DNA of 64,000 nucleotides from Thecaphora thlaspeos (Eukaryota > Basidiomycota > Ustilaginomycetes > Urocystidales > Glomosporiaceae), in NCBI GenBank assembly GCA_900291925.1, contig UWYS01000018.1:484247-548246 (forward strand). Reading direction: 5' to 3'. The translations under genes were made by a program, and so were the position numbers. Below, one piece after another: positions 10,094 through 20,907 of the stretch; the stretch's first letter is position 1; each line of letters begins with the position of its first letter. The notes under the pieces were generated by a model that did not search any database, was not told the origin of the DNA, and worked only from the letters and a program-made list of their open reading frames with translations.

Positions 10094-10794
10094 GGCTGGC
10101 GACTTGTACAAGATGTGAGATGGTGAGTGCGCTGATGGATGGGTAGTGAGGAGAGGGGTGGAAGGGACGCGGAGCTGGTCAGGAGAGGCAGGAGGTGGAA
10201 GGCAAGCAAGGCGAGCAGGGCGAGCAGGGCCTGGCCAGGTCGGTGTGGAGGAGAGAGCCTGCGCCCGCATCTGCGCCTACGCCTACGCCTGGGCTGGAAG
10301 AACTTGGTTTACCTCTCTCTCTCGCGCGAGACGTGCAGACATGAGAACCGCTTCGGAGCCGCATGCATCGCCACAGATACAGAATCATCGACGCAACATC
10401 CTATGCATCTATGAAATCTATGCAGCGACGCTGCCGTCCACGACATTGATACAGCCGTCGAGATGACTAAACGGCCGCTGCACTGGTCCACACAGCGTCA
10501 CTTGTCGCTCCAAGACGGCCCTCGTGTCCGCTCAGGCGTCGTGTTGTTCCCGCTTCGACCTTCCTGCTTCCTCCCGTCGTCGGCGGGTCTTTCGCTAGCT
10601 TTCACCTTCCTGACACTGCTCTAGTGTCCTCTCAGATGCGATATCAAGGGCCAAGTCCATCGGAAACAGATCTGTTCGCCAAGCTTATCAGATCGACGTT
10701 ACATGCGACTGCTCTTACGTCCACACGATCCGTCCACCAGAGAGATCTTAGACCTTCACCTGGCCATGCCGCTCTATCACTCTCCCATTCCACC
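10094..10794. other. Intergenic, PRP40 5' region
   Basis: Promoter and 5' UTR of PRP40 followed by the 3' flank of the alcohol dehydrogenase remnant. No supported gene. Confidence 0.55.
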
Positions 10795-12145
10795 CTACTT
10801 GTTGGACTTGGGCACCTCTCCCACCTCGGGCGTCCCTTCGGCACGCGGGAACGAGTTCTCTGTCTCGACAAAGCACTTCAACAGACCCACGCCCTTGTTC
10901 TCATCAAACCTCTTCTCGTCAAACGCCCTGTAGACCTCTGCGGTGTCCTCGAGTCTGAACCTGTGCGTCAGGATCACCGTCGGGTCAAACTTGTTCGTCT
11001 CGAGGTACCCCTTCATGATCGTGGGGATGTATCGCTGCGTGGGGGCTTGGCCGTTGCCCTTGAGCATGATGCCCTTCTCCATTAGCGCGCCGATCAGCAG
11101 GCCGTTGGTGGCCCCCGCGTAGTCCGCCGCGATGCTGATGCGTCCAAACTTGCGTGTCGCGCGGACCGCCTCGTTGAGGATCTCCGGTGTGTCCGTCTCG
11201 AGCGCAATGGCGCGCAACGCCTTGTGTAGCATACCCTTGGCGTATCGGAAGCCAGCAGCATCAAACGCGACGTCAACGCCGTTGTGTACCAGTTCCATCA
11301 CCTTGGCAGAGACGTCGCTGTGCTCGTCAAAGTTGATCGTCTCGACGCCAAACTTCTCGCGCGCGAACGCGAGGCGGTGGACGTCGTTGTCGATCAGGAT
11401 CACCTTTTTGGCGTTGAAGAGCGACGGCTTGAGCCACTGGCAGATGTTGGGCCCAATCGGTCCCGCCCCCCCCACACGGCAGCCGTCTCGCCCGCTTGGA
11501 AGTCGATGTCGACGACCGAGTGGTACGAGGTGCAGACAATGTCCGAGAGGTAGAGGGCCTTTTCGTCTGGCAGCGAAGAGGGGATCTTGAAGCAGTTGTT
11601 GTCGGCGAACGGCATGCGCATGTACTCCGACTGGCCGCCCGCAAAGCCGCCGAGGAAATGGCCGTATCTGATAGGGTGTCGGGGTGAGCAGTCAAGGGAG
11701 GGCGGGTGCGGGTGCAGGGACGAGGTAAGAGGCTGGATCGGGAAGAGAGAGGAGGTAGCTTTAACGCAATGGCTCATGGAAACTCACCCGAGGACGCCGC
11801 GGATCTTCTTGCCATCTGTCGTCGGTGGAAGCGTCGAAAGGGATAAAGGGGTGTCATCCGGATTCGGGCAGAGTCGATGTCAGCGCTGCCGCCACCTTTG
11901 ACTGACATCATCCCTCCTCTTCTCCGCTGCCGCCACTCACAGAGCTTGTCCATGACGCTGCTCTTGTTGATCGTATCGCACATGCTGCCGAGGTCTCTCT
12001 TGCACATGTCGCACTCTCCGCACGAGATGCTGAACGAGCAAACGACTCGATCGCCCGAGGGCTTGGCGGCGTAGCCGGGCGAGGTCGATGTCGAGATATC
12101 GCGCATCGCCTCTTGGGCCTTGTTGGCGAGGTAGTTGACCGCCAT
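10795..12145 (-). pseudogene. Zinc-dependent alcohol dehydrogenase, N-terminally truncated and frameshifted
   Basis: Conserved exons on the minus strand are 11941..12145, 11788..11815 and 11667 downward, with in-phase GTGAGT/AG introns giving a normal DKLYGKKIRGVLG-YGHFLGG join. The protein shows the structural-zinc lobe (SCGECDMCKRDLGSMCD) and an NAD-binding Rossmann domain (GPIGPNICQW, VILIDNDVHRLAFARE), as in the threonine/formaldehyde-type MDR dehydrogenases. Two lesions are seen. First, the run of eight Gs near 11465-11474 breaks the frame exactly inside the Rossmann glycine motif: upstream reads AAVWGG, downstream GAGPIGPN. Second, the usual ~90 N-terminal residues with the catalytic zinc Cys and GHE motif are absent; the first ATG instead gives an unrelated ~24-residue leader. 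No missing exon was found upstream to 12.8 kb. The frameshift alone could be a homopolymer sequencing error, but the missing catalytic region could not. Confidence 0.72.
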
Positions 12146-12812
12146 GGTGCAAAGCAGGTGGCGGGTAGCGGGGGTTGTGGTGGTCTCGGTCGGGGTCGAA
12201 AGACTTGTTTGTGGGTGGTCAAAGGTGGCGAGCGAGGAGGCAGGGGCTGGACTCGGAGGGAACGGAGGGTCTGTGTAGCTGGAGGACGGGCGGAGGGACG
12301 CAGCAGCGGCTTGCGTGCTGTCTTATACCGCGCCCTCGGAGCGAGAGCGCCGAAAGACGTTGCTGTCAAGGCATCCTCGTTGACGTCGTCGGCTGGTCAC
12401 CGTCTTTGCGCGCCGTCTTACGTTAGACCAGGGCCCGGACAGGACACGGCCGGACAAGCTCCGGTGTCGGGTGTCGGCCGTCATGGATCGGTCGTCGCTG
12501 CGGCCTGAGTCATGGACCGGCTTTACACCGCGAAACACGGAAGATACCGTACCCCACCTTGTTGTCGACTTGTCGAGCATGGCAGGCCCTGGGCACGGCC
12601 CCAGGCTGGAGGCGGTGGAGAGGGGCCTGACACGCGACATCACGCCGGCCAGGACCCTGGAGGCGGCAGAGGCATACCGGCACAATCAGTCATCATCCCA
12701 GCGCCGTTTCCATGCGTGCTGCGCCGCCAGTCGTGAGTGCGGAGGCTGGGCTAGGGTCTGCTGGGGATGTATGATGAATCGTCTCGAGAGCAACAACGGT
12801 CGTCAGCCGCGC
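12146..12812. other. Intergenic, no gene seen
   Basis: Upstream of the alcohol dehydrogenase remnant and downstream of the BRF1-like gene. I looked here for the missing dehydrogenase N-terminus (GHE, CGSD-like motifs) on the minus strand and did not find it. Confidence 0.55.
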
Positions 12813-15461
12813 TCATCTGGTTGCGCTGGCCGGCCATTCCACATCGTGCGTATCGTCATCGTCCTCTGCATCATCGCGCTCGCCATCGCCGTCCTCTCCC
12901 CAGTTCGACCCGCCCTCCTCCTGCTGGGAGAGGTCAATCGGCCCCACCATGACCATCGACGTGCGCTTGCGCTTCGGCCTGCCCACGTCCGCAACGACAC
13001 TGCTCATCGACCCGCTCGTCGCTACCTCGTCGTTGTCCTCCTCCTCCTCTTCGCCTTCCTCCACCACGACTTCGCCACCCTCTGCCCTCCATCTTCCCTG
13101 TCCGGTGCCCTCTGAACGGCGGCTGCTGCTGCTGCCACTGCTGCTGCTCGTCTGATGTGGTGGCGAGGTCTTCGGCCTTTTACGCTCTCGTTGTGCCGGG
13201 GCGGCGGCGCTCTGGCCGGTGGCCGTGAACAGTCCCTTGGCCTTCGTCCGCCTAATCTTGCCCGCCTGCTTGTTTGACGCACATGAAGCGCCATCAATTA
13301 CGGCGCGTCTGGCGGGACGAGGCGCAGCAACGCCGTCCCAGTCGCCTAGCCTTCGGTGAACCTGCGTCACCATCTCGACCTCTTCGTCGGTGCGGAAGAT
13401 AGAAGCGAGCTCCGACGAGGTGAAGAGCAGCGCATCGACCTGCTCATCAGACAGCAGGTCGATGGGATGGCCGGCCTCTCCATCGCCGTGTGCGCTGTCG
13501 ACCGCTGCTCGTATATCGGTCCAGCGCGACGGGGTGGCGTCGCAGCCGCCATCAGCCTTGGCTGGAATGGGCCCCTTGCCGATGCTGCGATCTCCGTCAT
13601 CGCCGCATCCTTCGAGCTGCTCGATCGTCTGCATCAGCGACTCCAGGTTGGCCAACCTTGCTCTGGCCGTGTCCAATCGCCCGTCGCCGGCCGTCGACAG
13701 TAAATGGGTCGCCAAAGGGCTGCCGCTGGCTGGCTCGCCCTCATGCGTGCCCAGGAGTGGCTGCAAAGGGTCTTCGTTGGCGAGATCGCCGCCGTCGCTT
13801 GTGCCAGCGAACTGAAACGTCTCTTGAGGGAGATCGATGTGCAGATAGACTTCCGAGTCGGCGACTTTGGGAAGGTCGCCATCGGAGCTCCGCTCATCGC
13901 CACTAAGCTGGCTTTCCCGTGTAAGCCCCTGGCCTTCTTCGAGTCGCACCCTGCCGTCCGTGACGATACTGACAATGTCGGCGGCGTGGTGGATCAGCTC
14001 GTTGCGGTCCGCTCTGCACCGATCAGACGGGGCCGTCGCGGCAGCAGAAGCGGCCTTTGCCGGCGACCGCAACTTGCTGCCGCGTTTCGGGGTGGTGGCT
14101 CTGGCGGTGCGAGGAAGCACGAGCCACGGGAGCTGGCTGGCCCAGTTGTCGAGCATCGAGAGGAGCTCGTGATAGCGGGCTACGATGGCCGCGTGCCTGC
14201 CGCCGTCTTCGAGATCTGCGCCATCATCGCCGTCGACGTGCGGCTCAACCCCGTCTCGAACCTCGCCCGAGGCCGCCGCCGAAGCGTAGGGCAGGATCAT
14301 GTCAAGTGTCATGGCGCGCTTGGCGACCGCTTCGAGGGCGAGGACGACGACAGCAAAGGCGGCGTGGACAGACGCTACCCCAGGAGGCCGCCGGTCCCAC
14401 CAGAGATTGCCAAGGTCGAGGGCCAGCTTCCTGACATCGGCGAAGCTGGGATGCTTCGACGACGACGCTGCGCCACGCTGGGTGGACCGCTTCGCTGTCG
14501 ACATCTTGGTTCTTCTGCCGACGGACGAAGCTGCGGCGCCCCCCTGTTGCCGTTGCTGCTGCAGCTCAAAGGCGTCGAGAAACTTGCGCACGCTTGCTCG
14601 CAGCGTTTTGCCGCCATTGCGTCGCATCTCGCCCTCAAAGAAGGCGACCATGCGGACAATGTGAGAGTCGACATGGCGGAAGCCGACGTCGCGGAGGTTC
14701 TCGCCGGCCAGGAACTTGAGATGGCGGAGCGAGCGCTGAACCCTCGCGAAGGGTTGGAGGGCCGCCTCTGCTACGTCGGCGAGGTCGACGATCCTTCGCT
14801 CACGCCTGAGGACGGCGTAGCAGCAGGCGGCCGCCATGCACTCTGAAGCTGTCCCCCAGCGGATCGGACTATCGAAGAAGTTGACCCTCCGCTGCGCTGA
14901 GGATGCCATCGAGTCGTCGACCTGCTCGTCTGCCTCTGCTCCCGCCTCGGATGCTGCGGTTGCCGTCGCTTCCCTGGCGAGCGCAGCGGCGTCATGACGC
15001 TGCTGCGCGGCGAGCTTGGCCTGGTCAAAGAGAGCGTTGGCGCAATCGGCAAAGTTGGGGTGGCCGAGGCGAGTCAGGGCGCCGCGGATGAGCCTGGAGA
15101 TGCCAGGCCTGTGCTGTCGAGCGGCCAGCTGGCGCGACTCGTCCCGGGTGAGCTCCGGCCGAAGGAGGCGTGTCCCACCGGCGGCGAGGTGACGGAACAT
15201 CGAGTTGGAGGCGGCGGTGGCCGTACGGTCCGCAATGGCGCTGTAGCCATGGCTAACGTCGCCGCCGCCGAGGACATTGGCGCTGACGGGTGCGGTGGGC
15301 TGGTCGTAGTTATCGGCCGCATGATCGCCCGACTGGTAGAAGGAGATCGAGTCGTCAATGTGGCCGCAGTGGGAGCATGCGGTCGCGAAGATCTCAGCGA
15401 CGTACTGGAACGGGTCGACGGCGCCGCAAGAAGGGCAGGAGGCGGAGTTGGCCGAGGACAT
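12813..15461 (-). CDS. TFIIB-family factor, BRF1-like (TFIIIB subunit candidate)
   Basis: Single exon, 882 residues. A zinc ribbon opens the protein with C9-x2-C12 and C29-x2-C32 (CPSC, CSHC). A cyclin-fold region at about residues 110-320 contains the TFIIB/BRF-like helix pattern ASECMAAACCYAVLRRERR, then LADVAEAALQPFARVQRSLR. A second cyclin-like stretch follows (LRASVRKFLDAFELQQQ). The rest is low-complexity; near the C-terminus LSDEQVDALLFTSSELASIF and a following acidic helix resemble the BRF1 TBP-binding block, and the tail is acidic and Ser-rich. BRF1 recruits Pol III to tRNA and 5S genes with TBP. Weak conservation makes an Rrn7/TAF1B-type or other TFIIB paralogue possible. Start chosen at the ATG immediately preceding the zinc ribbon. 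Confidence 0.62.
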   Translation of the reverse strand: MSSANSASCPSCGAVDPFQYVAEIFATACSHCGHIDDSISFYQSGDHAADNYDQPTAPVSANVLGGGDVSHGYSAIADRTATAASNSMFRHLAAGGTRLLRPELTRDESRQLAARQHRPGISRLIRGALTRLGHPNFADCANALFDQAKLAAQQRHDAAALAREATATAASEAGAEADEQVDDSMASSAQRRVNFFDSPIRWGTASECMAAACCYAVLRRERRIVDLADVAEAALQPFARVQRSLRHLKFLAGENLRDVGFRHVDSHIVRMVAFFEGEMRRNGGKTLRASVRKFLDAFELQQQRQQGGAAASSVGRRTKMSTAKRSTQRGAASSSKHPSFADVRKLALDLGNLWWDRRPPGVASVHAAFAVVVLALEAVAKRAMTLDMILPYASAAASGEVRDGVEPHVDGDDGADLEDGGRHAAIVARYHELLSMLDNWASQLPWLVLPRTARATTPKRGSKLRSPAKAASAAATAPSDRCRADRNELIHHAADIVSIVTDGRVRLEEGQGLTRESQLSGDERSSDGDLPKVADSEVYLHIDLPQETFQFAGTSDGGDLANEDPLQPLLGTHEGEPASGSPLATHLLSTAGDGRLDTARARLANLESLMQTIEQLEGCGDDGDRSIGKGPIPAKADGGCDATPSRWTDIRAAVDSAHGDGEAGHPIDLLSDEQVDALLFTSSELASIFRTDEEVEMVTQVHRRLGDWDGVAAPRPARRAVIDGASCASNKQAGKIRRTKAKGLFTATGQSAAAPAQRERKRPKTSPPHQTSSSSGSSSSRRSEGTGQGRWRAEGGEVVVEEGEEEEEDNDEVATSGSMSSVVADVGRPKRKRTSMVMVGPIDLSQQEEGGSNWGEDGDGERDDAEDDDDTHDVEWPASATR

Positions 15462-16424
15462 CGTGACGTCGGCTCGTCAGCCCCTGTCGGGATGGACCGA
15501 ATGCCGGCGCTCTAGCTGTACTGGTCGCGAAGAGGTTAAAGTGGCGGCAAGTTGGAGGTTCTTAAAAGTGACTTGATGCGGGGAGGTGCTAGGTGGGTGG
15601 TCGGTTCAAATTGGACGTTTTACCATGTGTCGAGAAGGGCGAGCTCAACATTGCCGTGCGAGAAAGGAAGGTAGCTGGATTCGGACAACGAGCTGCTTAG
15701 GGGAAGGGTTGACCTGCTCCGAGGGTGCGGTGGTAGGGATGGTTGCCTTGGTAAGAACGTGCGTATGTGGGCTAAGGGCGAGCTGTCAAGAGGTCGCGAA
15801 GGGGAAGATGCGGCTCGTCGTGCGAGTGGCTGGGTGGTGGCAGGGAGAGAGCCGTCTCCCTTCAACGGCCACGCCCGCAAGGCGACCCCGGTCCATTGTC
15901 TGTCCGATTTCCGGCCGCTGTTTAATTGAATTTTTAGATTGCCTTTTCTCGGCCCACCTGCGGGCTTGCTCCTTGCTATGCCGACACTTGCCCAGGCTTC
16001 GGCTTGACGTTTTGATTAGGTCGTCGTCAAGCATAGTCACGCCTGCACATCGCTCCACCCTCTACCCCAAGGTCCTTCAACTGCAGGGATCACTTGATTT
16101 CCTTGAGACGCGGCCGCTTCTAGAGAATGAGGATAGAGGGGGAGCAGGAGTCGTAAAAGTACAGCAGAAGGTGTTTTCGCAATCGCAACGTTACAGGTAC
16201 AGCACATGGTAGAGAGCAGCGACAAACAAGTCAAAAGGTAAGCAAAATGTATGAATATGATAGACGGAGAGAGAGAGAGGTAGACTGAAGATCCAAGGTA
16301 CGAACGAGACCAGGAAACACGAGTATCGAGAAGAGCAGGGCAAGCCCTTGGATGCCAGGGTCGTGTATATCGTACCGTTCCCCTCTCGTACGCCGGGCCA
16401 GACCAGCCCCAGACCCGGTCCAGT
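15462..16424. other. Intergenic, no gene seen
   Basis: Lies between the 5' end of the BRF1-like gene and the 3' end of the Ada-like gene. A short GA-rich run is present around 16265-16282. I searched the minus strand for a continuation of the Ada methyltransferase domain (a PCHRV-encoding stretch) and found none. Confidence 0.55.
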
Positions 16425-19316
16425 CTACAAGGCTGGCGGCGCCGCGGCCTCGTCGTCGTCGTCGTCGTCGCCCATCTCCAATTCCGACCCTACCTTGGAG
16501 AGGCTGCGCGTGACGGCGATCCAGATGCGTGCGCGGCGGACGCTGTAGTGAACGTCCTCCGGCAGCTGCACCTCTCTATCGCTCGCCGCCACCAGGTCCT
16601 CGACGATCGAGGCCAGCCACAGCTCCTTGTCCGGCCGGTCGTTGGAGCGCGGGAAGCGTCGACGCACCCGGTCCTCTGCATCGTCGCCCAGCAGAGTGGC
16701 ATACACCTTGGAGGGGATCTTCTCGCTCTCCGAGATCGACTCGGTAAAAGCGATGGCGACCTGACCGAAGCTGGTGCGCACCGAGGTGCGGAACATGCTC
16801 AGCACGATGCAGCCGCTGGCGTAAACGCTGGGCGAAACGCCCCCGACCGCCCGCCGCGCCCGTCGCACCGACCAACTGCGCAGCGCGAGGCTGATCGAGT
16901 TGGCGTCGAGACCGTCGCGCAGCCCGTGCGTGTCGATGCCCAGCGAGTCCTGTAGCGCCAGCGTGTGGCAGGCCTTGGCATACTCGCCCAGCGTCACCGA
17001 GCTCACCGCCTTGAAGGTTCGGTGGAAGTGGAACGGGCTCAGGCGCGCCATCGCCGCGTACTCCTTGAGCGTCCGCCGCTTGACGTCGCCGTTGCCCGCG
17101 CTGTTTGCCAAGAAGGCGAAGTGCGTAATGTGCCGAACGCACTCGCCCACCGCCAATACGCACTGGTCCGATGTCCCCGGGACGTGCGGCTTGCATCGCT
17201 TGCATGGGCGGTAGCCGGCGGCGATGGCCGCCTCGGCCGCCCCCGGGTTCGCAAAGAAGCGCACCCGGTTCCGGTTGGGCCGCTTCGAGGCGCACGATGG
17301 CTTGCACACAATCTTGGTGGTGAGCGCGCCGTACAGGAAGACCTTGTCGGCCGCGTGCGACCGCGCCAGCATAGCCGCCCACCGAGCCTCATCGGTCGCA
17401 AAGGGCGATCGGGGTGCCGCCGCCCCAGACGACCCGGTGTGGGCCAAGGAGTAGGTCGCGCCACTGCCGGAAGGCATCGAAGTCGGCAGACTGCCGAATC
17501 CCGCCAGTGGGAGGCCGTGGGCAGGCGCATGAGGGCTGGCAGAGACCTCACGCCTGGCGGCGGGCAGATTGCCTCCGAGTGCGATCAAGAGGCCGCTGGC
17601 GACTGCGCCGCCGCTGCCGCTCCTCGATTCAGACGGCATCGAGGATGCATCCGAACCGCCACGGCTGTAGTCGGTGACAGTGCTCATGAAGGAGCCGTCC
17701 GGCTGCGCAATGGTCCAACGTCGCATCCGCTCAAAAGCGGCGGCGGGCCGGAAAGCGTCGGCGGGAGCGTTTCGAGAGCTCCCGCTACTCCCTCCTCCGA
17801 CAGCTGCTGCTGCCGCCGCCGTCTCCTCTTCGTTGCTCAGTAGTGCATCCGGCTGGACAGGAGTCGAAAGCGCCAATCCTGTCGCGACCGCAAAGGGGTG
17901 GCCGCCGGTGCTGCTGAAGCCGGATGGCCCGCCTTGAGCCTGTAAGCTGCTGGGATGGCTGGCTGCAGAGGCTGCGGACGAGAAGTAAGCGCCGGCGGAA
18001 CCGCCAGCGCGTTCCGGCTGGTACCACAGCGACGCGCTGGCCATAGTCGATGGCGAGACGGTACCACTGGTCGCCGTCGCGTGGCCGGCCGACATGTTCC
18101 GGAGCGAGAGCAGCGCCGACTGCTCCTCGGTCATATCGTCCAGAGGATGCGATGGCCCCCGCTCATCGATGGTCATGCACTCCAGCCCACCGTGGGGCGA
18201 GCCGCGCAGTTGGGGCACGCTGCCTCGTCGGATCCAGCTGTCGTACGGCCACCGCGCGCCCCTGGCCATGGAATTGTAGGCGGCGGTGCGGAAGTCGAAC
18301 ACCTCTGGCGCGGCGAAGAACGAAGTGGCGATCGAGGATCTCCGGTCGGCCGGCCAGGCTGCAGCTGTCGTAGCGTCAGGCGTGCCCAGGACGCGGAAGC
18401 CATCGGGCCGGTATGGGTGGCTATCCTGCGACGTCGAGACCGACATGTTCGGAGACTGGGCGGCGCTCGAGGTAGAGGCGGTCGCCCCCGGCGTCGGGCC
18501 GGCGATGCTGCAGGAGCTGTTGGTAGAGTGGAGCCAGGTCGGCCTGGAGTCGTGGTGGGGGCCCGTCGACGTCGTCGGCAAGGACAGGTTGCCGGCCTGC
18601 AGCGGGACAAAGTTGGGTCCGAGGCCGCGATACGCCGCAGGGTCCTCGTGGACGGCCCCGGCGGCATCGGCGTGGTCCGAGGCGGCCTCGGCGACGTGGA
18701 CAAACATCCTGGGCTGTCGCGACGTGGATGCGGGCGCAAGGACAAAGGCCGTAGTGTCATCGTGGTGATGTTTGGCGCTGTTCGTGAGGGCGAGCTGCTC
18801 CGCCCGCTCGGGCGACGGCAGCAGGGCGACGGGGTAGCTGTGCGAGTCGAAAGGTTGCGACGCGTGCGGGGTCGCCGTAGTGACACCGCCGACGTTATTG
18901 CCGTTGCTGTTGCCATTACCGCAGGGGCAGTAGCGCAGGCCGTTGGTGTAGCATTGGCAGGACCCTTGGAATTCGACAGTGGTGGCGGCGGCAGCGGTAG
19001 CGGCAGTGGCGGCGATGGTGATGCTGCTGTAAGGGAAGCCGTAGTCGGAAGGCGGAAGAGCGGCGCTTTCCGTCGCGTCGGTCGGGTAACTTGCGCTCAT
19101 GAGCGATTGCTGATGCTGGTGCTGTTGTTGCTGGTACTGTTGGTACTGCTCTTGCTGCTGATGGTAGGCGTCGAGCGTGGTGCGCGGTTCGAGACTCAGG
19201 GTCGTGCTGCCATCGGCCGCCGCCGTCGCCGCTTCGGCGTTGTAAGCGTGTCTCTGCTGGCGATTCAGCACGGGGAACCGGTGCTGGTCGCTTTTGGGAG
19301 GAGCCATTGTCAGCAT
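16425..19316 (-). CDS. Ada-type metal-binding and AraC-like protein lacking the alkyltransferase active site
   Basis: Single exon, 963 residues from ATG 19316 (19307 is an alternative). Residues 1-~640 are disordered, with Gln/Ala/Ser tracts. Then comes the Ada metal-binding domain: FLYGALTTKIVCKPSC, NRVRFFANP, GYRPCKRCKP. All four zinc cysteines are present (C671, C675, C705, C708); C671 aligns with the methyl-phosphotriester acceptor Cys38 of E. coli Ada. An AraC-type helix-turn-helix region follows (LKEYAAMARLSPFHFHRTFK, then TLGEYAKACHTLAL). After it, YATLLGDDAEDRVRRRFP and HYSVRRARIWIAVTRSLSKV align with the N-terminal lobe and first helix of the O6-alkylguanine transferase domain. The chain then ends in an acidic tail before the catalytic PCHRV motif. 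It may be a methylation-responsive transcription factor without guanine-repair activity. Bacterial-like domain order suggests ancient transfer, though fungal Ada/AraC proteins are known. Confidence 0.85.
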   Translation of the reverse strand: MLTMAPPKSDQHRFPVLNRQQRHAYNAEAATAAADGSTTLSLEPRTTLDAYHQQQEQYQQYQQQQHQHQQSLMSASYPTDATESAALPPSDYGFPYSSITIAATAATAAAATTVEFQGSCQCYTNGLRYCPCGNGNSNGNNVGGVTTATPHASQPFDSHSYPVALLPSPERAEQLALTNSAKHHHDDTTAFVLAPASTSRQPRMFVHVAEAASDHADAAGAVHEDPAAYRGLGPNFVPLQAGNLSLPTTSTGPHHDSRPTWLHSTNSSCSIAGPTPGATASTSSAAQSPNMSVSTSQDSHPYRPDGFRVLGTPDATTAAAWPADRRSSIATSFFAAPEVFDFRTAAYNSMARGARWPYDSWIRRGSVPQLRGSPHGGLECMTIDERGPSHPLDDMTEEQSALLSLRNMSAGHATATSGTVSPSTMASASLWYQPERAGGSAGAYFSSAASAASHPSSLQAQGGPSGFSSTGGHPFAVATGLALSTPVQPDALLSNEEETAAAAAAVGGGSSGSSRNAPADAFRPAAAFERMRRWTIAQPDGSFMSTVTDYSRGGSDASSMPSESRSGSGGAVASGLLIALGGNLPAARREVSASPHAPAHGLPLAGFGSLPTSMPSGSGATYSLAHTGSSGAAAPRSPFATDEARWAAMLARSHAADKVFLYGALTTKIVCKPSCASKRPNRNRVRFFANPGAAEAAIAAGYRPCKRCKPHVPGTSDQCVLAVGECVRHITHFAFLANSAGNGDVKRRTLKEYAAMARLSPFHFHRTFKAVSSVTLGEYAKACHTLALQDSLGIDTHGLRDGLDANSISLALRSWSVRRARRAVGGVSPSVYASGCIVLSMFRTSVRTSFGQVAIAFTESISESEKIPSKVYATLLGDDAEDRVRRRFPRSNDRPDKELWLASIVEDLVAASDREVQLPEDVHYSVRRARIWIAVTRSLSKVGSELEMGDDDDDDEAAAPPAL

Positions 19317-20907
19317 TAGCGCATACTCCTTCGGCGAGAAGGCGAAGTGATGTTTCGGGGTGTGTAAGGAGGCGGCGGTGGTGATGGTGACGATAGACTG
19401 GCGGCCGAGAATGATCGGCTTGGCAAAGGCGGAACTGAGGAAGCGTCTGTTGGCGGGATCGACAGCAGCGGGGAGGTGTGCTTTGTAGACAGGTTGGCTA
19501 CACACGAGATGTCGTCGGTGTCAGGCAGAGGCGGGCAATCTTGATGGAGTTGGTGCGAGACTGCTAGATTGACGGTGCTGTTCCCGGTCGAAGCTAGGGG
19601 TGGGATTGGGATCGAAGATTGGAAGTGGAAGGTGGGAGGAGTGCGTAGAGGTGCGTAGAGGTGTCCAGCGGCGAAGTGGTGATGATGCTCGTCCGGGGTC
19701 TTCCAGCGACGGCGACTGCAGGGGCGCTGTTATATTGTATATCCGTGGCAAGCGGTCGTGGAAGAGTTGATCTGCTCCGCTCAGGTTCTGCTCCTTGTTC
19801 TGGCAAGGTCCGGGATCTGCGGCACCAGGGTAGAGAGGAGATTATCCGACGGTTGTCGCTCTCTCCTTTGTCTCGCGGCGCGGACGAGGGAGACTGCAGA
19901 GAAAGAGATGCGATGCAGGCCGAGGAGCTCGCCGAACCGCTTTCTGTGGCTCCTTCGTGAGACCGCCTTGGGATCGGCAGCAGGAAAGAGCGGACGGACA
20001 GTCGGACACGGGGGCAAACGAACCAACGGTGTCGTTACGCCCGGATGCCGTCTTCGGCCGTACCGGAAGGCTGATGGAAGGAAGCGTCCGGACTTTGTCT
20101 GGGACGATAGGGCGCGATCGCTCGGATCTAGCAGGAATACCTCCGGTAGCTGGCGGCGAGGGCGGGAAGCGTAGCTGGTCTGGGTGGGGGAGCTCGGGTC
20201 GAAGCTATCGCTGTGTTGGTTGCAGTGCCAAGAAGATGGCGGCGTCAGCGGCGGCGCTGCCGTGTTGTTGGTTTGGCAAAGCGAGGCGTGGCGGACAGAA
20301 GACGAGGAGCCGAAAGCGCCAGCTGAGAGGAGGGCTTCTCTATGAAAGCCGTCGGAGCGAGGGCGTCGCGGTGAAAGGCGAGGCGAGCCACGGGCAACGG
20401 TGTGGTGACGACGACGGTCGACGGACAACGGTGGATGGTCGATGGTGGGGCAAATAAGGCTGTACGGAGCTAGCGCCGAAGAGGGGAGCGAGGGTTGGCC
20501 CGGCTCGCAGAGTCTGAGTGGGACGGGGCAAGAAGCCACCTGGCTGGCTGGCTGCCTGCCTGCCTGGAGCGCCCTCGAAGTTGCTGTCCGAAGTGAGGTG
20601 TAGCGATTCTAGACCCTGTCTTGCTGACGCAGCGCTCTAGAAGCAATTCGTGGTAAGACGTCAAGACAGGAGGCGAGCGAAGGCGGGACAGGGTGATAGC
20701 AAGGGACGGCAAAGTTGGGGGGAGGAGGAGGTACTTCTTTCCGGTAAAGTTCTTGATCCACGGAGACATCGAGCAGGCGGCGCTTGTGTCCAGCAGGGGC
20801 CCTGCATGGGCTTCTTGGATGGCAAGAGCGCAGATAAGTAGGCGATGCACGGCCGGACGATCAGGCGCACACACTAGCGGGCCGAGGTCGGCATGCGAGC
20901 AAGTGCC

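Noticed and set aside
13704..14846. 380-codon plus-strand open frame opposite the BRF1-like gene
   Set aside because: Antisense to a protein with a zinc ribbon and cyclin fold; no recognisable motif of its own.
17955..19319. 454-codon plus-strand open frame opposite the Ada-like gene
   Set aside because: Antisense shadow of a GC-rich coding sequence; Gly/Arg-rich with no family features, whereas the minus strand carries unmistakable Ada motifs.
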